Assembly: GCA_958299035.1 (NCBI GenBank) | Contig: CATQJL010000001.1 | Coordinates: forward strand, 46,129,870 to 46,193,869 | DNA length: 64,000 nt | Direction of reading: 5' to 3' | DNA from: Cylicocyclus nassatus | Taxonomy: Eukaryota > Nematoda > Chromadorea > Rhabditida > Strongylidae | Shown: piece by piece, positions 1-10,700 of the stretch | Numbering within the stretch: position 1 is the first letter of the stretch | Layout of the letters: every line of letters starts with the position of its first letter | Translations under genes and position numbers: made by a program | Notes under the pieces: model-generated | Databases searched by the model: none | The model's input: only the letters and a program-made list of their open reading frames with translations | Told to the model about the DNA's origin: nothing

Positions 1-255
1 TACATCTAGGAGATAAAACTCCTGCTGACAATCATGGATTTTATTGCAGTGATGCAAAGGATTAGAAATGTTAGCTTGAAAACATTAACAATGGAGTTTT
101 CTATTCTTCCATCTCAATCTGGAAGATGAGACTAGTCGATAACTATACGCCGCAAGCTCTTCTCACCAAAAAGCGTAGAAGTGCATAGAAGTCACAGTTA
201 TTTGGAAAAAAAAATACCCATTACATGACAACAACGATTCAGCATTTTCTGGCAG

Positions 256-2574
256 TGCTTTCGAGGAGATATCTCAGTACACTGCACAACAAGGATGGCT
301 CCAGTACCAGCATGCATACGACAGGCTTTGCGAAGGTAAGTTTGACGAGTGCTGTGAACCACCGTTATTCAAAAGAAGTGTTGAGATCTCATCAATCGCG
401 AGACTATCATGGAAGAGTTGCGCATGGAAAAATTCGATGGCTTTTTTGGAGAGCAAATAAGTTTGTGCGGACATGGCTTAGCCTATGCGCTCGGTATCAA
501 ATCTCATTTTTGGGTGTCTAGGTGGGATTTCTGCCGCAGATGCTTGTTTGAGATCGTGGACTTAGCTAAAGTTCCCTTTTTCAGCTGTACTGTAAATGAC
601 CATATGGCATGGATTTTGGGAATGCCTCAACCACTATCGTACATTCCTTCTTATAGTGGCATACATTCGAATAAAATGACGTACTTTGAGAGGGTTCAGA
701 ACATTTACGACACATTTTTACACATCTACTTCTGGGATAAAGCAGCTGAAGAGACAAATAAAGTGTTTAGGAAAAAGTATGGGTGAGCGTCAACTTCAAT
801 GACCATGACTCAACTGTGCTAAAATTTCGTTTTCAGCGAAAACTTCCCTAATCTGAAGGAAATTGCTTATAATTCCGACTTGGTGTTTGTGGCCACAGAT
901 GAGTTTATTGATATTCAAAGTCCTACGCTTCCCCACGTCGTTCATATCGGTGGAATAGGGATTAAGGATGATAAAGTCAATGACGCTTTGCAGGAGGTAG
1001 CTCTTATTTTTTCAAACGCACGTTTATAATAGGATTGGATTTTTACAGCCTTTTGCCGAGCAGATGCAGAAAGGCAACAAGGGAACCGTGTATTTTTCGT
1101 TGGGAACTTTAGTCAACACCACTTTATTGCCTGTTAAAGCAATGACATCGATAATGAATGCGATAGAACAGACTCCTGATCACCACTTTATTTTGGTTGT
1201 AGACAAATTTGACAAGGTAAGGATTGCAAAGTTTTGTAATGGGTGATGAGAAACTAGCGTGGAAATTTTTCAAAACTTGAATTTGGTAGCAATAACTAAG
1301 AGCAATCATTACTTTAATGATAGAATAGGGGGGGGGGACAGGCGAGCATTTGTAATTATGTGACAGTCAGGCGATAGGGAAAATTCGTTGTGGGAGGGGG
1401 GGGGGGGGGAGGGGAGGAGGATAGAAATAGGTGTTCACCTTCTGAACTTCAAAATGTTAACCTTGGACAACGACCATTGAATTCTATATCAAAAAGTAGA
1501 ACCACCAGTCAACCCAACAAGCCAGCCCGCTGCACCTTCGAATTCTCTATTAATCTCGACAAAGAGTATCGCCACAAAATCGAGATTTTCTAGAAAACGC
1601 GATAGTTGTTCTAGATTTTGTCACATCTATGATCAAAAGTCCAGCTTGAGCTGAGAAATTTTTAGTTTACTAGGACGCTTGCTGAGACAGTGCCCAATGT
1701 TTATGTTACCTCATGGGCTCCACAGCCCGCAATCTTGAGTGAGTTTTTTTTTACTTCAAATGAAGTAGTATATTTTACTCATCTTAACAATGTCTGAAAA
1801 AAAATCTTCTGTAAAAAAATCAGTCTTATGTAGGCCCTAGATTTATAGGTGGATCTGTCTTCTGGAGTAGCTTGTACTGCGGTGCTACACAGCATTTTGA
1901 GTAACCAGGGTATATTTTTCCAGAACATCCCCGACTCAGGGCATTTATCAATCACGGAGGTTACAATAGCCTAATAGAAGCGTCACGAGCTGCAGTTCCT
2001 CTTCTCATCATTCCCTTCTTCTTCGATCAAATTCGGTGAGGTGTGCTGCGTTTGAAAAATGTTTAACTGAGATGTGTAAGCTGTAGCGACGAGGAGTTAA
2101 GAAATGATCGAAAACATACGAGCCTATTTTTCAGAAACGGCCACGCAGTCGAAAACAGCGGATGGGGAATAGCTTTGGATAAACGTGTGCTTGTTGAAGA
2201 ACCTCAAAAAGTTGTCACAGCATTGCATAAATTACTCACAAACGAAAAGTGAGTCTTCATCCATTGCTAAATCAGATCAGCTCCAACGCTCCTTCTTTAG
2301 TTACAAAAAAGCTGCAGTGAGGATCTCTACTCTGATACGAACAAAGCCGTTCAATGCTTCTGAAAGGCTTGTGAAATACACAGAATTTGTACTCTCGAAC
2401 GGAGGCATGAAAGAGCTACTAGTTGAGGGGAGAAGATTGAATCTTATAGTGTATTATAATTTAGATATATTTGTGCCATTAGTAGCTGCTTTCCTGTTGT
2501 TTTTCTACATTACATTGCGATTGTTGGCTGCTGTAAATCAAACTATGAAAATTAAAAAAGTCAAGCTGCAATAA
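256..2574 (+). CDS. UDP-glucuronosyltransferase (UGT), 5'-incomplete, nine exons visible
   Basis: Membrane-bound ER enzyme family that transfers glucuronic acid or glucose from a UDP-sugar to small lipophilic molecules (detoxification). I joined exons 256-335, 386-521, 585-782, 837-996, 1049-1216, 1666-1738, 1924-2035, 2135-2248 and 2301-2574. All phases agree and give 437 residues before the stop, against roughly 500-540 usual for the family, so the N-terminal signal peptide and first acceptor-binding exons are left of the window. Seen in the protein: FDGFFGEQISLCGHGLA, typical of the N-domain; GTVYFSLGT at the start of the donor domain; the signature stretch in exon 7 containing SWAPQPAIL-HPR-FINHGGYNSLIEA and FFFDQ; a hydrophobic anchor (DIFVPLVAAFLLFFYITLRL) about 20 residues before the end; and a basic tail KIKKVKLQ resembling an ER-retention signal. 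All introns are GT-AG, 50-450 nt. I see no frameshift. Substrate cannot be told. Confidence 0.93.
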
Positions 2575-2575
2575 A
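2570..2575 (+). promoter_or_regulatory. Possible polyadenylation signal of the UGT gene
   Basis: AATAAA overlaps the UGT stop codon (CAA TAA A). If it is used, the 3' UTR would be only about 15-20 nt, which is short but known in nematodes. No second clear hexamer was seen in the next 100 nt. Confidence 0.35.
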
Positions 2576-2734
2576 CAGTTTTTGATTGAATCAAATTCAA
2601 AAAAATATGATATTGACTATGAGCACCATGAATTATAAATTGACAAAAGTGGAACAAATAATAACTCAACGGCGACGATCCCTTTCCATAGTGTTCCCAG
2701 AACTTATGAAGAGCTGCTTTCGTCACAGGGCTCT

Positions 2735-2965
2735 GCCAGCTGGCAGCGTGTCAAGCTGGATATTGTTGGGACAAAAGCAAAGGGGATATCGTTTTTGTGA
2801 CCGAAAAGACACAAATACGGCGTTCTTTTAATCAACGTTTCGTTTTAGGGTTTTTACGTTTAGGGTTTAGGGTCTAAGGGAACTTCGTACAAAATTTTCA
2901 AAATCAATGGGGGCTTCATGTTGAAATTTCCTTGGTTCAGCTCGTGCCGAGCCCTGTTTGGTCTT
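2735..2965. repeat. Internally deleted copy of the AGGGCYCGGCAC-ended repeat family
   Basis: Contains the family's internal block 'aaaggggatatcgttttt' at 2778-2796 and the right terminus 'cagctcgtgccgagccctg' near 2938-2957, matching the longer copies at 8479-9551 and 47310-48152. The middle is missing. It lies immediately downstream of the UGT gene and includes a short tandem 'tttagggttt' stretch. Confidence 0.55.
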
Positions 2966-4733
2966 GATCATTTTACCCTCTCAGTTCTATGTTTATTTTT
3001 CACGTGTCATTGATTTTTGCAACGACTTACTAAAAAAACTACACTCTTATCTGTTTTTAGGCTAAAAAAACATTGTCGAACGCTGCATTTACCTATACCA
3101 TAATCAGATAAGTTCCTTCGTTCAGTTTTTCTACTGGCACTCCGTTTACACGAGCAATATTTTTAAACCCAGACAGGTATTCTCAGGTAGGACGAGCACC
3201 ATCTGCTGTTATTATGAATGGCTGTGACCTCCTTTGGTTGGAAATTTACCTTTGAAACCCATGATTATTTTTTTGCACCTATTAAGGATTCATAAAGACG
3301 TGCTATTTTACTATTTTCTTTTTTGAATTGCTGGAAACAGCTGAAAATCTATTGCCATCTGGAGGTCGAATGCAAATTTTCCAATAGCAATTTCAACTGA
3401 AGTGCAACAAATAAATAAATAATTGATAGAGGTTCACTTTACGTTTGTCTTGTTTCTTCTTTTCTCAACTCGCATTTCTTGCGTCAACATTTGGTTAGGC
3501 AACCCTGAAGGAAGTACATATTATAATTTTGATGAGCATTCTGCTGATTGCAGAACTTACCTGATACCATACTGATAGATCACTGAACTCAAAAACTACT
3601 AATAATTAAATGAATGATGCGAAGCAGGCTCTTTTTTTGCTTTCCCGCAGTGAATTCGAATTGTTTATGGGCATCGTAATGCTTTATTCATTTTTCTGCT
3701 AGATGGGGTTTAGGTGGTCTTTATAAATCACTCGGTTCTTGATTAATTGATAATCAGTCGATTCTTGTTTAACTAATAAAGAGCAGCAGTCGTATATGCC
3801 TAGCAGGAAATGGTATGCACAAATTCACGCGTTATTTACGAATGGTGTGACCTTCTTTGGTTGAGAATTTAGCTCTAAAGCACTAACTGATCAAGCAGCC
3901 AATTGTGGCTACATAAACATATGCGCCCACCACTAGAACACCTGTGCCTATAACGATTTTTCTTTTTCAGACGTCAGAAACAAGAGGAATCATTTGCTGG
4001 CTACCCTAAAGGCAGTGTCTCACCAAAATTTAGTTGTCAAGATTTGCATTTTGCAAGCCTTCTTGTCTCTGTCTATCTCAGTGCTGGTCCAAAATCGCAT
4101 AAAATGTACGAAAACCTCGTTTTTGAAAGCCTTGTGTAAACACAAAGCGGACGCGTTGTGCCATCTTGGTCTAGCCTTCTCCCCAGTGGCAGCAACACCT
4201 TGGCGATGGACGCCAAGTGGAGGGACACGTTGAAACGCGTAAGGAGAAAACCGGGAGTGTTGGCCGTGTGGGCCAAATCGCGCTTTGCGTGCCATTTTGA
4301 AGCAGATTTCTCGGCTTAGAAAGGCCCGGATCGAGTCGGGCCCTGGGGCGGTCGCCTAATCAGGGGTCCGCTAATAAAATATGTGGAGACCCGCATTACC
4401 CTAATTCTGGAGAGAACACAGCCTTTAGGCATTCGAATCTCACGTTGAGCATTAAACCGACTTTCAACTGTTACGTACCACTTTCTCCATCCTCAGCGTT
4501 GGAGTCTTCATAAAAATCTGCTCATTTCTATGCTTTCTTTACCTTCTTCTGAATAACAAGAATGTGTCTCATTGATGGTTGAGTACAAAAGCAGATTTGC
4601 ATAAATTTGCATATACATACAGCTCTGAGAAGTAAAATACAACAGCTTTGCAAGAAAACATTGTGAAACAGTAGTCTTGAAAACGTATCATAGATGACAG
4701 GCATCGCACAAGAACACTTTCAACTTTTATATC
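2966..4733. other. Gene-free stretch between the UGT and the chemoreceptor 3' end
   Basis: No credible exon seen. It holds a diverged direct duplication ('gaatggctgtgacctcctttgg' type) around 3216-3260 and 3840-3880. A GC-rich island lies at 4140-4370; the open frames there (both strands) show no family signature. A sequence 'aaaggcagtgtc' at 4010 resembles one end of the TTAA-type MITE family, but I did not find a matching partner end. Confidence 0.5.
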
Positions 4734-7700
4734 CTAAGATTTCACTGAATTCATAATCAAAATGGAAGCGTTGACTTTGTAGGCGGCCTTTCCAAATGCC
4801 GGATGTGTCATGTAGAGTACCCATGTTGGAACAAAGGTGAGGACGTCATACACGAAGTCTCTTACCAGGAATGATAACACGAAATGTACTGAGTAATAGA
4901 AAAAGACCTAAATAGAAAAGTGAGTCATTACACAGCAAGCATAGCCTTCTGTCTGGGGGCCACCACCACGATTTTTATTCAAATGTATTGCTTTATTTGG
5001 GGCGATCAAACGTCATTTGTAACTCAATACGCATAATGCACACATTGCGCGCTATTTGAGCAAGGTTGTCTGTATATTTCCAAAGATTTCTCTTTGTTTC
5101 TTCTGTCAATTTTGATTAATTGGGCATGTGTTATTTAGTAGTGCACATTTCTGCACTTTTACTTATGCTAGGAGTTTTCTAAGGAACTATTAGTAAAGAT
5201 ATAGTTTTTTGCCGCACATAGTGTGAATCTAATACTAAATTAGAGTTGACTCGAAAATATGTTACACTTGCCTCTCCACATGAACATTAGAGCTCATACA
5301 AGCTTGGATATTTCGAATTATTCAAAATAAAATATTGAAAGCACATCGTAATTAGTAATCAACCAGCGCTTGGAACTAACAAGGGAAGAGTGTTTCAAAG
5401 TAGCGTTTCTAAATGAGATTAATACCGCTTTGAAGAGCACTGACGGTTATTCCAAATCTGCCTTCATTATCTGCCAAGCGCCTCTGGACACTGAGTTATG
5501 ACCGTTTTTTGGAAGGAAAAATGAAGGCAGAATTTAGGTTAAAAAATTGATACATTATTTCCAGCACTCAGATAGAGTAATGTTGAGTATTAGCATATTA
5601 GACAAAATGTATCCGTTGCATGAACTGCTCTAATACTCGACGCAGGACCATTTGAGCAAATTTGGGCAATTTTGCTCCAGTTTTATGTTCAATTTTATGA
5701 CCCGAAAAACGCCCGTAACTTGGCGTCCAAAGTCGCTTGGCAGATATTGAAGGCAGACTTAGAATCACTATGCAAGACTCTCTAAAGCAGTATGGGTCTC
5801 ATCTGGAAAGGTCACTTCGACTATACACGCTTCCCTTGTAAGTTGCACAAACTTGCGGTTTGTTTCTCAGCATTTTTCTAGGCACAAAACAGATAAGAGT
5901 GGGACGAAAGCAAAACGGGTTGATGACGTCATTTTGGAGCGTTGACTGTTTGAAACTGCTGGTGACCAATGGATATCAGTATTTGTTGATATGTATTGGT
6001 TATACGATTGGTTAATCGAAAAAAGATAGAGCAGATTGGTCCACACTTACCTGAACAGTGCAATTGGCAGAATGTGAAATACAAATGGAGCACGCCAGAA
6101 ACAACAACGATTTTTCGGTTTTGCTTTGAAGCTTGTTTTTTCTGAAATTTACTGTAACATTTTACTATTTCCACAATTTCGAAACTTACTTTGTTAATAT
6201 CCTCCACTTGATGATAGTTACCGTGAAACAGAAAAGATCAATAAGGCATACAATGCTCGTCACAAAAACCATGCATTTACTGTTCCTCCACTATAATCTA
6301 TTCATTTAATGCATGTCTAACGTATAAAGCTGACATCCCTTTATACATCTTGTTTACTAAGTAATTTTGTATCCATGATTACTACATAACTGCTATGGAA
6401 ACGGGTCTCTTTGAACCTGATCAGGATTTTTATCGATAAAGAAAATCGGTGGTAACCCTAGGAATGTTTTTGCGCCTAATGCGAATTTTAGCTGTTCATG
6501 ATTATACGAACACCCCAAATCAAGCTTCTTTTTTCGCACGAAACAGCAATTCGAAACAAGATTTTTGTAAAGTTTACAATAAGAACGTCTGAGATATGTG
6601 CTACACATCAAGAGCAGCGCAATCTAAAAAAAAGCGTTACTCTTCTCACAAGGGAAGCATGTTTAGTTGAAATGGCCTTCTTGATTGAGATGTATTGGAG
6701 TTGATAAAAGGCTGATTCCAAGTCTGCCTGCTAATCTGCGGAACTTTCATGAACGAGGAGGAGCATTTACGGGAGCAAAAGAGTCAATGTGCAATTAGGA
6801 CAAAAATAGTCGTAATTTACTCTAGCTCGTAATGGAGCAGTGATAATTACCAGAGCAGTGTAGTAGTCTAAGATAGAAAATTTATCACGCTTTTTTGCTT
6901 TATCTGAGGGCTAGTCAAATTGTAGCGAATTCATCCTAGATGCACATTCAATTGCTTCAAAAAACACTGGTAACGGCACAAACGTTCCACAGATAAGAAA
7001 GGCAGATTTGGAATCCGTCTCCATCCCATCTGAAAATCCACTTTCACCAAACATGCTTCTTGGGCCAGATGGTTCGAAATGCTTTTTGCGCCGGTGCCCT
7101 ACAAAAACGTTTGTTTTTCTGTGGTACAAACGCTATGATTAGCCTCTACCAATGCTGTGAGATAAATTAAACCTTTCAATGGTTATCTTGTTTGACGTTC
7201 AGGCTGTGCTTTTAGCTGTCGCGTTTTTCAATTACGTTCAAACTTACCCTGGAGATAGCACAATTTCGAGCCTCAAAACTCAGCTTCTGCAGTCGCATGA
7301 TAACTAACGGAGTATGTACAATTTTGTAGGACTGTCTTTGGTCATCAAAGACGTTCTGCGACGTTGAGCGTTTTGGCTACGCAGTATGCTTTGGACCGAA
7401 TCGAATAAATATTCGAGTACTCGAATAGTATTCGAATAAAGTTCATTCGAAATTCGATTATTCGAGAAATTTGAAGTTTTGGACATATTTCGATATTCGC
7501 TTATTTGAGCTTTATCATTTTCGAATTCTCTCGACTATTCGGTTGAATTTTTTGATTTTCGAATAAATTAACATTCGAACAATTATTTCCAATAGTTATT
7601 CGATTAGCCGATATTTCGTGTAATCGAATAATTGCATGATTTTAGTTGCTTGTGTCCCCCGCGCTCTTTCTCCTTCCAGTTGCTTCCCTGCATTCATACG

Positions 7701-10700
7701 TCATTCCATCGCAAGTCGCTCTCGCCAAGACCACGTTTTCGCATAAAAGCAACCGTGATAAGTTGAATGTGATTCCAAACTTTCTGTCAAGTTTACGAGC
7801 ATTACTCTCTGGACGTGATCCCTCTACCCTGCTATCCCGCTTTGTATTGACATAAGTTCTTGACTAGGTTCTTTACCATTATGGACTTGAAGTGGGGAAG
7901 CATAATTGGGGAGGGACCACCCGGGGGAGTGCCGGCTCATCTAAAGTTGGTGGCACTGCCCAGTGACGTTGGGACCGTGAGACTATTGTAATCAGTCAGT
8001 GTCTCGACATATCAAATCAATGAATTTATTGCATCAAAGCTTTGAAAAGAAAAACTCGAGTAGGGGATTCAAAAGGACACAGCCTTTTGCTGTTATCTTT
8101 ATAAATGTCTTTCAAAGAGTCTTTTCTTTTGTTAAGTCATGGCTTCTCTAATCTGCTTTTCATATCTTGGGAAGCTCCTTTGCAAGATGTTTAAAGGGGT
8201 TCTAAGCACAACAAATGCTCAGCAAAGAGGCAACATGTTTGGACTCGAAGTTGAAAGCTGGAGTTTGTATACAAATTCAAGTGAGCATGCTGCTGGGACA
8301 CTGGGGGTTGTGAAGGGATAGGCTAGTACTAATTACATTGGCAATTACGCTTACTGATTTTGACAATTTCTGCAACGGAAGTAGGTATAGTCGTGAATGA
8401 GCATTTTGCCTCTACTGTTTTGCGCTCTCAACGTTGGGGACAGGAAACTGGTGTTTAGGGTGGGTTAGGTTGGTGACAGGGCCCGGCACAAATCGTCTGG
8501 AAGCAGGCCGGACTTCGTTTTTAACCCATTGACGACGATGTGGACCACCGGTGGCCTACGCGCTTTTTGCTGCCAGGGACGATGTGGACCCCCGGTGGCC
8601 CACACCTCCCGCAAAGTCGTATTATTTGCAGGTCTAGTATTTTTTCCACATATGAATATTTTTCCAGTTTTTTTGTATTCTTAGGACCTATAGGGCCTGT
8701 CGTTCAAGAAAATGTTAATAATTGTTTACAAAACAATGTTGCATTTCGTAAATAAGCACGAAACCTTCCCACACTGAAAGTGTCGTGCAAAATCGCGTCG
8801 TCCCACAGCGCCGCCGCGCAAAATTAGGCGTCGTCGTCAATGGGTTAAAGCAAACAGCAAAGGGGATATCGTTTTTGACAAGTCGGAACCGAGCACCAAG
8901 GATAAGCGCCATTTAGGCAAACACAAGCTTTTCGGACAGGTTATCACACGATTGACATGCTCCATCGTGTATGGCGAAAAGTGCGCGCGATTTGAAAGCA
9001 AGGCTTAAATAAACAAATTGCTTGTTTACAGCGCACACGAAGCATATGACACCAAAATTGAACTGTATGTATAGAAACTTATTTGCGAAAGTATTATGTA
9101 AAAAGAATTGGAAACTTATGTGAAGTAATACCTTTTCCAAAATAAGATCGTCTCCAGACGGCCACCAGACGATCTGAGATGGTCTGGAGCATATATTTTC
9201 GTCACTTCACATAACTTCCGGATCTTTTTAGCATGGGCGGATTCCCCCGTCAAAAATCTATCCCTGAGGATGAAGACATTTTCATATCGTTGCCTTTCCT
9301 TTCCTTTTTGCCTTCATTTCTTCTCGCTTCGTTAAATATCGCGCTCTAATGCCAAAATCTTGTGCACACGTAGTATTCAACTCCAATTTGGATTTTCACT
9401 CTTATCTTACCTATTTTCTTCCAGACTAGTAAATCTTTCTTGTTTTTATCTCCTCCTAAGCAGGTAGGTCAAAGGAGACTTCGTAAAACTTCCGAAAGTC
9501 AGGGGAGACTTCGTTTCTAGAAACCCTAGAAAGCGACTCGTGCCGGGCCCTGGTTGGTGACTTCCATAGAGTTTGGATGTAGACCAAGCAGAGCCGGATT
9601 GTCCATCAGTTCATTAGCATGCGTAAGATTTTTGATTGCTATATCAGCAAATATCGTTTGTTGTTTAGTCGCATACCACATGGAGCTCTTCACTGTGCTG
9701 ATTGACCAAGTTTTTGGTTGAATATTCGACACAGTCAATAGAAAGTGTTCGTTTTTCGGAATTTCTTCTCGAATATATTCGAGTTCGTAAAAATTTTATA
9801 TCGAAAATATTCGATATTCTATTATTCGAAAATTTTCTATTTTGAAAATATTCGAAAATTGATTATTCGACATTTTTGATTCTGGAAAACATTCAATATT
9901 TGGATTTTCGACATTTTTTGTTTTTGAAAATATTCGAAAACCGATTATTTGATATTTTTGTTTTTCGAATATATTCGATTATTCGATTACTCGAGAAAAA
10001 TTTCGAATATTGCAAAGTATACTACGCAGACTATTTTATGCATTGAAACTGTGTTTACATTACAGTCATAAGCTCAAATGCCTCAAGGTTAGTCTTGCAA
10101 AAAACCCAAGTATTTCAACACTGATAGACTAACAAACAAGCAATGCACCTGTCTCATCACAACTCTTTGGCGAGACAGCAGGTGAGTTCTGAGGCTCGAA
10201 ATTGTACTAACGCTGGACTAAGGGCCGCATGCACTAACATCCCTGCGGCGAGGGGAGCGGCGTCCCCAATGATGAAAAAGCCGCAGCGGCGTCCGCACGC
10301 GGTCCCTTCATAACGGGGGACGCCGCTTCCCTCGCCGCAAAAATGTTAGTGCATACGGGCCTAAATCTGTTTCGTTGAACACAACGAGTATACAGAAATT
10401 TTTCAAGCGTCAAATTGAATTTTTATCACAGAGGCCTCATTCATCTCATAGCACAGGTAGAGGATAATTAGCGTGCTTGAACTACAGAAAACAGACGTTT
10501 TTCGTTGCACCGGGATAAAAAGGATTTTGAGACATCTGAATAAAGTGACGCTCTTCTTTTTAGACTGGGATGGGCTCACTGCGTAGCACATATATCGGAT
10601 TTTGTTATCGTGAACTCAAGGAAAAAAAAAGGATTCGAAAGATTGCAGTTTTGAGCGAAAAAAGAACCTCATTTGAGGTCGTCGTATGGTATGATTATGT

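Larger units (their letters stand above)
7259..10206. mobile_element. 2.9-kb TIR element with ATTCGAAT-rich subterminal arrays
   Basis: The ends 'cacaatttcgagcctcaaaa' and 'ttctgaggctcgaaattgta' are inverted copies. Further in, 'tacgcagtatgctttgga' (7375-7392) mirrors 'tgcaaagtatactacgca' (10011-10028). Next to each inner arm sits an array of palindromic TTCGAATA-type units (7393-7636 and 9745-10012). The centre is occupied by another element (8479-9551). No transposase reading frame was found, so it is non-autonomous as seen. Confidence 0.75.

Noticed and set aside
1..250. Search for an upstream UGT exon
   Set aside because: One acceptor-like site (ttattgcag at about 48) is followed by a frame that soon meets stops and lacks a donor. 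The missing exons are probably outside the window.
3994..4295. Overlapping frames on both strands in a GC-rich island
   Set aside because: Base composition alone explains the lack of stops. No motifs and no exon borders.
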